From contig QVRM01005925.1 of the NCBI GenBank assembly GCA_003439945.1, forward strand, positions 797,001 to 861,000: a stretch of DNA of 64,000 bases, in the 5' to 3' direction. Below are positions 37,019-46,729 of this stretch, one piece after another. The translations under genes and the position numbers were made by a program. The DNA is from Dermanyssus gallinae. Its lineage: Eukaryota; Arthropoda; Arachnida; Mesostigmata; Dermanyssidae. Position 1 is the first letter of the stretch; each line of letters starts with the position of its first letter. The notes beneath the pieces were generated by a model. It ran no database searches. It had not been told where the DNA came from and saw nothing but the letters and a program-made list of their open reading frames with translations.

Positions 37019-37861
37019 ATGTTCGAATGTGCAAAGTGTTCGCTCCCGTTTAAAACGGGAGAACAACTGGTTATTTGTAACCAAGGCTGCTCTACTGTGT
37101 TTCACGGGGGGTGCCTAAACCCCGTGCCCCCCGAGGACACACAGTTCGTGTCGTGCGGGTCCTGTGAATCAGTGGAACCCAACTTGGTCCTTATGAAGGA
37201 ACGTTTGTGTGTGCTACAGTGGAACTTAGTGAAGCTGTGGGCATCACACACGGAGCTCCAGCGACAAGTCGCCAGCAATGAAGCGGCTCCCCTGAAGCAA
37301 CTTGCGCACCCCGAAACCATCGAGGGGTGTTTAAACTCCACGCTAAATGAAAAAGTTAGCGTGAAGAAAACGGACGGAACACGGAAAGCGCGGAAGAACA
37401 AGAAGTCACGGTTAACGGAAGGCGGAGATCTGCTTGTACCAACAAAGCCAATCGACGACAGCACCACCGGAGAGAACGGCAAGGCCGGTCTCTGCGGCGC
37501 CAAGCGCAATGCGGCAACAACAACACCGCCACTACCCTCGAAGAAAATGAGCCGATGGATGACAACACGCCAACGGCAAGGGAAGCGGCAGCGGCCGCAA
37601 CGTCGCCAACGGAGACAACCGCAGAGGCGAGGAAAGACGAGGAAGACAACGATGGTTTTGTCACCGTCCAACGGAGGAGGAGCGGCAAAACAAAGCATCG
37701 TATGCAGAAAGGCAGTGCAGCTGATGGTGTAGGAGATCTTGAAGTGTATGCTGGGCCAGGCAGGTTCAGCGCGCTGAGAGTAGCACGGCTGGCGGCGAAA
37801 ACGTCAGCTGTCAACCTACATACATGGCTCGTTAACAGGAGCATTTGTGTAAAGGCAGTAT
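37019..37861 (+). pseudogene. LINE ORF1 with PHD-type zinc finger (inverted segment)
   Basis: From the ATG at 37,019 the protein begins with a C4HC3 PHD-like finger: Cys4-Cys7, Cys20-Cys24, His29-Cys32, Cys46-Cys49 (FECAKCSLPF, VICNQGC, FHGGC, CGSC). A helical stretch (LVLMKERLCVLQWNLVKLWA) and a Lys/Arg-rich region follow. At about 37,550 the reading frame shifts; the continuing frame reads EDNDGFVTVQRRRSGK, a phrase typical of the basic tail of LINE ORF1 proteins. It stops being LINE-like at the target duplication (37,862). PHD-bearing ORF1 proteins are known in CR1-like and related LINEs, where they act as RNA-binding chaperones. A host PHD gene is unlikely given the frameshift and the flanking target duplications. 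Confidence 0.78.
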
Positions 37862-38343
37862 TCATGATGGATAAGTGAACGTGACAAAGATATTATCTGC
37901 ATTGCGCGTATATACGAACTTCCTAGGACGATGACGATTAAGGGTTGACAATGAGAGATTTGCTCATTGTCACTGCCTTCGCTGGTCTTATTGTAGCTAT
38001 AGACGTAATGCTGTCGTACGGCAATGTCGTTCGCAAGTGGCAATGTCGTTTGCTAGTTACCGATTGGGCGCGTGTCTGGGAGTACATATTGTGTGTGAGT
38101 GTCTCTAGATAAGCCATGTAACTATTGGGTTGGGTTGAAGAGGCTCTGTTATTTATTTAAGTTATGATTGCCATACCAACACTACGCACTCGTACAAAGA
38201 CAGACGCATATTTGGGCAGACGCATTAGGAAGCCAAATCACTCTAACTCTCATCTGTTTTCTTAAAACAGTTAGGGATATTGTTACTCAAATTGAGTTAG
38301 GCAGACTCTTTGTAAGTAGAAGTGGTACACGTGCAACCGAAGT

Positions 38344-38345
<2 letters not shown>

Positions 38346-38379
<34 letters not shown>
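38346..38379. repeat. (TA)n microsatellite
   Basis: TA run immediately left of LINE Cys/His fragment copy 3. Confidence 0.93.
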
Positions 38380-38387
<8 letters not shown>

Positions 38388-38409
38388 ACGATTGCATTCC
38401 AAGATAGTA

Positions 38410-38625
38410 CATCATTATAATATATCCGTCACTATATAACATTTGAACACCTCAGCGACCGTCCTACCGGGCGAAAAAGTGCAGACACCGCGAAGGCGTC
38501 TGGCAGCTCGCTGCATGGTATTTAGCGCACGTCTGCCGGCAGATCCGGCAACGACATTCTTGAAATCCTTGGATCGAACATACCAAGAGATAATAGTCAT
38601 GCACAAGGTACCTTGTGTACACGTG
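38410..38625 (-). pseudogene. LINE ORF2 3' end with Cys/His motif, copy 3
   Basis: The minus strand encodes [16 protein letters not shown] and [18 protein letters not shown], matching the copy at 36.3 kb in sequence and in Cys/His spacing. Only the last roughly 60 codons plus a short 3' tail remain. A (TA)n run lies on each side. Confidence 0.7.
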
Positions 38626-38642
38626 TGAAGAGTTTATATAAG

Positions 38643-38648
<6 letters not shown>

Positions 38649-38684
<36 letters not shown>
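38649..38684. repeat. (TA)n microsatellite
   Basis: TA run between the LINE fragment and the palindrome. Confidence 0.93.
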
Positions 38685-38687
<3 letters not shown>

Positions 38688-38692
38688 GTATG

Positions 38693-38745
38693 TAAATAAA
38701 TATATATGCATGAACTGCACAAATGTAAGTATTGATAAATGTATA

Positions 38746-38783
<38 letters not shown>

Positions 38784-38836
38784 TATACATATATCAGTAC
38801 TCACATATGTGCAGTTCATGCCTATATATTTATTTA
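38693..38836. repeat. 144-bp near-perfect palindrome with TA core
   Basis: The left arm contains GCATGAACTGCACAAATG and GTATATGCATATA; the right arm contains the complements TATATGCATATAC and CATATGTGCAGTTCATGC. It is bounded by TAAATAAATATATA and TATATATTTATTTA. Complementarity runs about 60 bp per arm with only a few mismatches around a (TA)n centre. It has no coding content and may be a foldback element or recombination product. Confidence 0.93.
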
Positions 38837-38904
38837 TATGCATGCTGCCAGTCTGACAACTTACTTAACGTTTACTTAGAATAAAAAAAAGTCGTTAGTC
38901 AGTC

Positions 38905-39420
38905 GTAACTCCTGTACATAAGAAGGGTCTAAAGTAAAAGATAATTATAGACCTGTAGCTCAACCATCAATCGCATGTGTTAACTTTGAAAAACTGCTAG
39001 TGAACCATATTTTTAATTTATGTTTGTTCCAAAATTTGGATAAGGACCAACATGGTTTTACTAAAGGCAAATCCACGGAAACTCAACTTGTCAAAATAAC
39101 TTAAGATAAAGTCTTTATGATAAATAATATGCTGGCCTTTGATTGTGTATACTTTGATTTCTCAAAGGCATTTGATAGAGTAAACGATGTGAAACTGGTA
39201 CTTAAATGTCGATTCTCACTCTATATTTGCTAGTTGTCTTAACAGTAGAGAGTTCTGCGTTCGCGTATACAATAGATTTAGTGGGTCGTGTGCGTGCCCC
39301 TCTAGCGTTCCTCAAAGATCAAGCCTCGACTTACTTTTATTTTGCATAATTAGATCTTATCAACATTATTCCCAAACGGATAACGTATAGGGTTTGTGCT
39401 GATAATCTGAAACTCACAGC
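38905..39420 (+). pseudogene. CR1/jockey-type RT relic, 5' part (interrupted)
   Basis: The plus strand shows PVHKKGLK, then (frame changed) NYRPVAQPSIACVNFEKLLVNH-like codons, DQHGFTKGKSTETQLVKIT and FDCVYFDFSKAFDRVNDVKL, followed by a broken VPQ.S.L.LLLF region and CADNLKLTARI. These match, in order, the RT motifs of the intact LINE at 7.4-9.6 kb, though in opposite orientation. Stops and shifts are frequent and the YADD box is CADN. The relic breaks off at a 15-bp sequence that is repeated at 41,046, where it resumes. Confidence 0.82.
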
Positions 39421-39429
39421 TCGTATTAG

Positions 39430-40090
39430 CTATTAAGATTATCCGTGGGTTCAGCAAGAATCAGCACGCATCAGAGGGTACTGTTCGGCACATCATTCCG
39501 TTCGTGGCCCTGTAGGCTTCCCAAGACGCCTAAGAGTTTGCCAGCTTAGGCCGTAGGATGAGACACGCTGCTTTGAATGATACCCTAGCCCGTGTTCTAA
39601 GGTCTTCTGGCTACCCGTGGCGCTCTCGAACCCGCAGGTTTGTATACAGACGACTCCCGTCGACCTGATGGGATGACCCTAACAGCCTTTGAGAGTGGCA
39701 AGACACTCGTCTGGGATGCTACCGCGACTGACTCTTTAGCACCTTCAATGGTCAGTCGCGGCGTTACCCAGGCTGGTTATGCTGTTTCGCAGGCGGAAAG
39801 AAACAAGTGTCGGAAGTATGCATCTATCGGAGACTCTATGGATTTTTGACCTTTTGCCTTTGAGACCTTAGGGGGCCCAGGTAAAATGCAAGTGTCTAAG
39901 ATTGACCACGGGGGACCTGCGCGCTGGTGAATTTTTCCGGCAAAGGCTGTCATTGAATATACAACGTGGTAACGCCACGGCGGTGCTTGGTACCTTGTCC
40001 AGATGGTCGACACCAGGCCTGGACCTAGGGCTGATGTAGTTTGTCGTCACGTTCGCTGGGGGACAATTGTTTACACCCCGTTATGAGCTA
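39430..40090 (+). pseudogene. REL-type LINE ORF C-terminus, copy B
   Basis: Frame-broken coding remains read MRHAALNDTLARVLRSSGYP, then, in a second frame, YTDDSRRPDGMTLTAFESGK and LVWDATATDSLAPS. Later come FAFETLGGPG, RQRLSLNIQRGNATAVLGTL and RWSTPGLDL with a stop near 40,038. The RPDG...VWDAT spacing resembles the PD...D core of the restriction-like endonuclease found at the C-terminus of R2/NeSL-type LINEs, preceded by an H..LND segment. The assignment to that group is an inference from this motif only. Confidence 0.6.
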
Positions 40091-40129
40091 AATAAAATAT
40101 ATATATACTCGTATAAGAGTTTGCTGATA

Positions 40130-41045
40130 CAAGTATTGAGAATCTCATAGGCCCACTCCCTGAGGGAAACAAACACCTGCAGAGGTCCTATGCCGACCTC
40201 ATCGTCTTCATGAAGTTCTAGCATGTATATTCTGACGCACTAACCACGGCACCGAAGGCAGACTGCGTGCGGTCGTCCAGAAAGAAGCCAGCAAGTGGCT
40301 CTAAGCCATCCCCTCCTCAAACCTTGGCATTTTACTTGACCCCGAAAGCTTTTGTCTGTGCATCGGTTTAAAGTTGGAGGCAAGGCTAACTTAAGGGCAC
40401 TGGTGTCGGTGCGGAACACAGGTGAACATCTGGGGGATCCATAGGCTCCCCTGAAGTAGAAGTGAAAGACGCTATGCCGTCACAGCGAGATCATTAAGAG
40501 CTGTCTGGGTTGTTAGGTCAGCTCGAATGCCGTGCATCCAAGGGCCAACCGGCCTCCTGAGAAGCGACGAAAAAAGATCGGAAGGTCTCACTCCTATCTA
40601 CTTTAAAAGAGGAAAGGCGCTTGTTGGGGATGCGACGATCACCAACATACTCGCTCCCTCGAACCTGGATGCCAGTATATCTGCCACCGGCTCCGCGGCA
40701 CGCAAGACTAAACGTGTAAAAACCCACAACAAAAGTGCTCAGCTCGCCAACGAGTTAATTCTTGGACCGCTAGTATTTGAAGTACTCGGGGGACCAGGCC
40801 CTGAGGCATGGTCGCTGCTCCAGAAGATTAGCAAACGAATCGAACTGGCGACAAGGAAAAAACGCTCTTAATTGTCTACTTTAGCGGCTATCTCTGGCAG
40901 TTCAGCGCGGTAATGCGGCAGCAATAATGGGTACAATGAGAAGCTGCCTCGAGTACAAAGCACTGGCAGTGTTCCTCCTAAGCCCTTGTGTAGTTAGTTG
41001 TCACAGTTCCCTGTAACCTTGAAATGGAATAATAAATTATTTTTG
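40130..41045 (+). pseudogene. REL-type LINE ORF C-terminus, copy C
   Basis: The plus strand carries, across several frames, AIPSSNLGILLDPESF and a CRCGTQV zinc-type remnant. These are followed by DEKRSEGLTPIYFKRGKALV and GDATITNILAPS, the counterparts of RPDGMTL and VWDAT in copy B. The EVLGGPGPEAWSLLQKISKR segment and a final LSLAVQRGNAAAIMGTM complete the C-terminus. The acidic residue of the RPD motif is changed (RSEG). It is longer at its 5' side than copy B and runs to the probable 3' end of the element. Confidence 0.6.
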
Positions 41046-41735
41046 TCTGAAACTACACAGACCCTCCAACACTTCTAATGAAAGACAAGTATTACAGAGT
41101 ACAATTGAGGCGGCTTATAAGTGGTGTGTGGATAACGAAATGCCTATGTCAGTGCCGAATGTGCAGTATTGTGTTTAAAGGGAGTCAGTAACTACATGCT
41201 ACATGAAGAGACTATCCCTATTTTAAATAGCATTAGGGACCTCGGGGTTGTGGTCACACCGGAACTAAATTTTAGCACTCACATCACACAAGTCATCCAA
41301 TGAACTAATCTTATATCTAGTACTATATGTCCTTGTTTTCTGATTAAAGTTTGCAATTTGTATATGCACTTTGATAATATTTGTGCGAAAGTTTACCTAT
41401 TGTTGTAAGGTTTGGCGATCTTATTTAGACAAACGCAATAAAGCAATGGAAAGTGTACAGAAGAAATCTCTTCGTCATGCCTCAGTATGGTATAACATCT
41501 CGTCCAAACAATTACACGATCTGCAAAGACAGACAAACACAAGACGAAAACATGTAAATAACATGTTTTCGTGGCAGATGGCCAGGGCACTGATAACATG
41601 AAACGCTAACAGCGCAAACGTCGGTGCACAAGGGAACTGACTGTTCTATGTATCTAAGCAACGGTTTGTAAAATGTAAAAAATGTCCCTATTTGGCACTA
41701 TAAAGGTGCATTTGAATTAAATTAAACTGAACTGT
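41046..41735 (+). pseudogene. CR1/jockey-type RT relic, 3' part
   Basis: Continues the relic interrupted at 39,420: LQSTIEAAYKWCVDNEMPMS, then IRDLGVVVTPELNFSTHITQ, a broken thumb region, and MFSWQMARALIT followed by NANSANV. These parallel the intact LINE's C-terminus (LFAWRMAKWAHDNPNSAR). Several stops and shifts are present. The probable 3' end lies at about 41,735, after GCATTTGAATTAAATTAAAC. Confidence 0.78.
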
Positions 41736-41739
41736 TTTC

Positions 41740-42923
41740 AAACCCGTAGGGAACATCAGTATAATCATCTCGTAAAAAATGAATTAATAGGGAATTCCTT
41801 ATCGAAAAACTTAGATGAGCTAGTTTGAGCTTGAGCATGTGGTGGGCTACACAATTAATCTCTTGCCAACCCTAATCTGCTCAAACATCTGGCCGTTGCT
41901 ACATAACCAGTACAATATGTTCACAATTCCGTAAATATTATTGTAAATATTCGTATTAGAGATTCGCACTTTTGATTCAAATTCCAAAATTTTGATCGCG
42001 CCTTACGGTATGACATACTAAAACACTTTACAACTTCACTAAATTTAACAAAAGCGCCCAGAAGGACTGGAGTTTTACCTGATTTAAGTTAGAATCTCCC
42101 GAAACTCTTAAACTCTTTGACAAGGTGATCATCCGGGCAGATATATTTTCACCCAAAACTGCCTTGATCTAGTGAACTGTTGGCGGCATCCCCGGTCGTA
42201 TGTTAAAAATGGCAAACTTCTCTCTGATTCTATGTGTGTTGGGTTAAGGTATGAATTCGTGTAACTTAGTGGAACAATGTCATCTTCACAGCTTATATAC
42301 GCAATTAAAAACTATGTATCACTGTAGCCCTGAATTTTAAATGCCATATAACCTAACAAATATACATTTCGTTGAGGCAGTACACGACACCAGAACGCTT
42401 ACTAGAAACGACCCACTTAACGGAGGAGATCTTACAACTATCAAAAGAAAATCGTTACATTTCAATGGTTGAAAAATTCCCCTTTTGGTGTACCGTTTCC
42501 CTAATTAAAACTTTACAAGACACTGAATGCTAAACCGGTGGCCAAAAGGGCAGTGTTTTTTATGGGTCGCCATATCTTTGCAGGTATGGGGGTCAAGCGT
42601 TTGAGGCAGTCAGATTTTTAAAAGGTCCGTAATGTTCGAAACAAAGTTTAGCACCGTCGATTTGGCCTGATTTACACATTGTACAGTGCAATCTCTCGGC
42701 TTTACCGATACAGTACAAACAGTGTACAAGGTAGTCAACGTGTAACTGTGCCTCTTTTTGCCGCCAAAGCTGACGATAGGCGTGACACCCTTGGTCTAAC
42801 GCCCTAGATAGCGTGGCTTTATAGCAGACCAAATGTTACTCTACCTGTTCAGCGTGTTGTATTGTGATTGTGCAAATCGATCGCTCGCGCAGAAAGCCAG
42901 TTTGGTTTGTTTATATATATATG

Positions 42924-42964
<41 letters not shown>

Positions 42965-44955
42965 TAATTAAGATTATATCATACCGGTCTCCAAGTGCAT
43001 ATGATCCAATGTCACAAAAATATTTTCCTTTTCAGCCAATGTGTCAGAAATCCATCAGCAACCAAAACTGCAGGTCGGACATACGTTGGCAACAACATTA
43101 TTGAGCTGCATAGATTACAACATATGTTGTAACTTTATGATATATCCGAAGCGCATAACGTTGTTTTTCATTATATAATAGTGGTTCTGTGTACACGTAT
43201 CTCTGTCTGCCTATATCGCCTGTTTACAACAGTTCTATGTTCTAACATCATTGCGTGGGCATTTTAGAAATTGTTCCTATTCAAGTGAGTCTCTATCCTA
43301 ATGAAGAAGAAGAACTATAGAAAACATTGTAGTAGTACTAGTAGGAGAATAACAGAGTAGATAGGAAATTGATGGTAGAATAAAAAAATAAAGATGGAAT
43401 AAGACTTGTTCGACCAAGTTGAGTAGGCAGTCTGTAATGTGTCTTTTACGGGTTTTAAAGGAAGTAATGTGTTGTCAGTTATTTAGGTACGAGTTCCACA
43501 GTAGTGTTATTTCGTATGACGGGCCTAGCGTTGTAGGGTGGACGCATCTGTATCTGGGCGTGCACAGGAGTGACCCTGCTAACGAGCTTAATGCGTAATT
43601 TGAAGCATCACTATCAGGCGGGTAAATTTGCCTAGCATCGAACATAATGCTAATCGTTGCAAATCTATGGACAACTTAGGATGATGAGTAAGATTGACAA
43701 TTGGTAAGGTTTTTAGGATTGGAGGTAGCCGTAATGCTGCATCCGTCTAGTTTGGAAGGCCTACCTCTAACCGAGTTGCAGTTTTTCAAAGTTGCTTATT
43801 TAGTTTTCCTTCAACACTAAGATGGTGGGAGTAAATAAAGGTCGCAAGATGGTTTGATAAACGGTAACCAGTCGGAAACGGAAAGACCCAGAAGAACATC
43901 TGTGAAAGGAAGACAATTACAAGTAAACACCCCGAAATAGTATAGGTTGAGCCCCAGTTGCTTCTAGAAGTCGGTAATGATGAAATGGCGCGTAGGAGGA
44001 AACAGGGAAGATGTAGACTCTGTTTTTGTGACGCTTAGAAATAGCTTAACAGCTTGGCACACCACGTTTAGAAAGTAGAATAGGGCGACACTGGCGTTGG
44101 TAATTAAATTAGCGTCGGAGGATTTGAAAGTTCGACTCGGTTCTGTAGAACGATAGGCTACTTCGGCTATTTTGTTTATGTGTCAGCGATGTGTTTATCA
44201 GATATAGTTGTTTTGACTCCTTCCTCATTTGAGAGTAAAATAACTGGTCAAGTTCGAAGCGTATCAAAAAACTACTTTTACCATTTTTTGGATGACACAC
44301 GTTCTGTCAAGGTAGATTTTTTTTACTGAAGACCGTTGGAGGAAGTTTCTATCGTGAAGAGATGGTTTCCAATCCTATTCCAATCTATCTGCAGTGTATA
44401 TATATGTATATGTTCGCTTTATTCCTGGCAGCAGTTTTGAAGGTGACAGTGTATTTGCAGTCTTCCAGTGCATGCACGGCCAAAGGCACATACCTTTCTT
44501 GTGACAGACAAAATGTTATGTCGCTTGGTACAAGAGGTGTGCCTCATTGCATAGCTCACGAGTACTTCAGGTATGCATGGCTAGACGGTATGCACACATC
44601 ATATGCATATATATATATATATTTTGCTGTGTTAGTATATTTTTGCTGTAAATACTACGCGACCGCGGACGCCGAAACATATTATACACATATACAACTA
44701 TGATATTGAGTAAAATAAGTAGTAGTGTATTTGGTATATATGGTTATACATGAGTGTGCACGGTTTTCGACCAACTGCCAATTGCAACTGCTGCATCAAG
44801 ACCAACAGGTTTTTAACACGGCTAATCAGCCGTGTTAGACCGTTTTTGGGCAAGTATGACCCCCGCAAACACGCTATACCCTGAACTATTTTTGACCTAG
44901 CGGCGGCGTCTTTATCTTCTGAACAAACACCATTGACTAGTTCTGGTTATATATA
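41740..44955. other. Gene-free stretch with a (TA)n array at 42,913-42,962
   Basis: About 3.2 kb without a supportable gene. The minus frame 42,593-42,832 contains HVDYLVHCLYCIGKAERLHC and paired cysteines, loosely like the LINE Cys/His ends seen elsewhere, but too weak to call. A TA run lies at 42,913-42,962 (interrupted near its left edge). Confidence 0.45.
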
Positions 44956-46241
44956 CAGGTAGTTCAATAAGTTCTTAGAATGAAAACCGAGAATTTTCCA
45001 AATCATGTTTTTAAATTTTTCTTATTCGATATACTCCCCGAGAAGCTCAATACACTTTTCCCACCGAGATTTCAGAGCTTTCATACCTCTTGAGTAGAAT
45101 TCCGCGTCGTTAGACTGAAAATAGGCATTGACAGCAGCCTTAACCTCTTCATTGCTGAAAAAACGCTTTCCACCGAGACTATTCTTCAAATGTCCGAAGA
45201 GGAAATAATCAGAGGGGGCCAGGTCTGGAGAATAGGAGGGTTGTTCAATAAGTTCGAACCTCAGTTGGGCCAGTTTTGCCGATGCTTGCCGGGACTTGTG
45301 TGCAGGAGCATTGCCCTGGTGAAACGGGATAACCTTCTTCTGCAAAGCGGGCCGTTTCACGATGAGTTCTTGCTAACGGCAGTCCAACAGTCTTGCATAA
45401 TATTCTCCTGTGATCGTTTTACAGCTCTCAAGGTAGTCGTCAGCATTATTCTACGTTGGTCTTAAAAAACTGTAGCCATCACCTTTCCGGTCAATGCCGT
45501 TGTCCGCACCCTCCTCGGAGGTCCTTCATCAGGTGCACACCATTGGCAAGATGCTTTTTGGGTCTCGGGAGTGTAGTGATGAACCCGGCTTTCATCGACG
45601 GTCATGAATCTGTACCAAAAATCCGACAGATTGTTCGACATCTCGGCCAACTTTCGCGGTAAAGCCAAAACAGGCGCGTCTTTTTGGCCTTGGTTGAGCA
45701 AATGCGGCAGCCATTTTGCTCTAAGCTCTTTCATCTTCAAGTTTTCGTGTAGGATAAAATGCACACTGCCTAAACTAATCCCTGATGCCTCCGCTATTTC
45801 CTTAATGTTCATTCGCTTATCTGTGCCAAGAATTTTTCGCACTTTCTCTACGTTTTCCTCATCAGTTGCCGTTGTTTGGCCTCCTGGACGTAGTTCATCC
45901 TCGGTGCTCCTGCGACCTCTTTTTAACACATTAATCCAGTTGGAAACAGTGGCAAAACATGGCGCAGAGTCACTGTACGTCTCGTCTAACTCAATTTTTA
46001 CTTGGGTCGCATTCCAACCTTTGAAATAAAAATGCTTGATAACCACTCGAAACTATGTTTTCTCCATTTTTAAAAATCACGCCGATACGTTGCACGGGAA
46101 AAGCTACCAAACGAAATCGCAACTGCCAATCACCATAATATATTGAGTGCTAGCAGTCGAAAAGTTGCAGTTCCTATTAGCGGTGAAAGCGTGCCAAAAT
46201 TCGAATTCTAAAAAGCTCATTCTAAGAACTTATTGAACTAC

Positions 46242-46244
<3 letters not shown>
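44956..46244 (-). mobile_element. mariner transposon, copy 2, full length
   Basis: 1289 bp bounded by CAGGTAGTTCAATAAGTTCT (left) and AGAACTTATTGAACTACCTG (right), each next to TA, the expected target duplication. Inverted-repeat complementarity continues to about 28 bp. It is the same family as copy 1 at 1774-3059, in opposite orientation, with very similar sequence throughout. Its right end is followed by a long (TA)n array. Confidence 0.95.
45022..46046 (-). pseudogene. mariner transposase, inactivated (copy 2)
   Basis: Two long frames survive on the minus strand. The first, 46,046-45,462, covers the helix-turn-helix domain and the first catalytic Asp (TVDESRVHHY). The second, 45,360-45,022, covers FHQGNAPAHKS, where the second catalytic Asp is Gly, and an intact YSPDLAPSDYFLFGH. 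Between them a TAA replaces a Trp codon (near 45,465), one base is deleted, and a TAG follows. An upstream ATG (near 46,066) is cut off from the frame by a stop. Copy 1 keeps the second Asp but loses the third, so the two copies have decayed independently. Confidence 0.93.

Positions 46245-46335
<91 letters not shown>
46245..46335. repeat. (TA)n microsatellite, ~90 bp
   Basis: TA array starting exactly at the right end of mariner copy 2. Confidence 0.97.
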
Positions 46336-46338
<3 letters not shown>

Positions 46339-46564
46339 GATGTAAGTAACCTTTCACGGAAATGAAGCATTCTTGTCGAAACCTGTCGAAAATTTGTGAA
46401 GCACGAAAAGATCGTTCACTGTGTCTAGCTGTGTGGATTCACAAGGAGAGCGATCCAAGTGGTAAGGCAAGCCATCCGCCATACATCAGTGGCAGCAGAA
46501 GCAGCGGTCAAAAGCTTACTCATGTCAAAACACATCGATGTCAGGGTGCTGATGATCACTCTTT

Positions 46565-46724
46565 AGCAAACACGTACCACTTAAGTTAAATAATAACAAG
46601 AACTCTTCAGCAAACACATACCACTTAAGTTAAATAATAACAAGAACTCTTCAGCAAACACATACCACTTAAGTTAAATAATAACAAGAACTCTTCAGCA
46701 AACACATATCACTTAAGTTAAATC
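46565..46724 (+). repeat. 44-bp tandem repeat, ~3.6 copies
   Basis: Units start at 46,565, 46,609, 46,653 and 46,697, each beginning AGCAAACACATACCACTTAA with one or two substitutions. The last unit is partial. The AT-rich unit has no coding frame. Confidence 0.95.
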
Positions 46725-46729
46725 TAGTC

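Larger units (their letters stand above)
36256..37874 (-). mobile_element. 5'-inverted (twin-primed) LINE insertion with 13-bp target duplications
   Basis: The sequence TCATGATGGATAA occurs exactly at 36,256-36,268 and 37,862-37,874, flanking a 1.6-kb insert. Inside, the left part (36,269 to about 36,990) is the 3' end of a LINE on the minus strand, and the right part (about 36,990-37,861) is a LINE ORF1 on the plus strand. The start of ORF1 faces the internal junction. This head-to-head layout inside one pair of target duplications is what twin-primed reverse transcription gives: the 5' segment is copied from the other target strand and ends up inverted, with the middle of the element lost. 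Confidence 0.82.
39421..41045 (+). mobile_element. REL-type LINE material inserted in the CR1-type relic
   Basis: TCTGAAACTCACAGC (39,406-39,420) and TCTGAAACTACACAG (41,046-41,060) flank this block and look like target duplications. Inside are two partial same-orientation copies of one LINE 3' region: copy B (about 39,430-40,090) and copy C (about 40,130-41,045). The second ends GGAATAATAAATTATTTTTG just before the repeat. Whether B and C arrived as one dimeric insert or as two events cannot be told from the sequence. Confidence 0.7.

Noticed and set aside
36971..37732. Host PHD-finger (chromatin-type) gene
   Set aside because: The frame shifts, lacks introns and lies inside a 13-bp target duplication next to a LINE ORF2 end, so a retrotransposon ORF1 is the better explanation.
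42593..42832. Cys-containing minus frame resembling the LINE Cys/His end
   Set aside because: The spacing differs from the three clear copies and similarity is limited to HVxYLVH.
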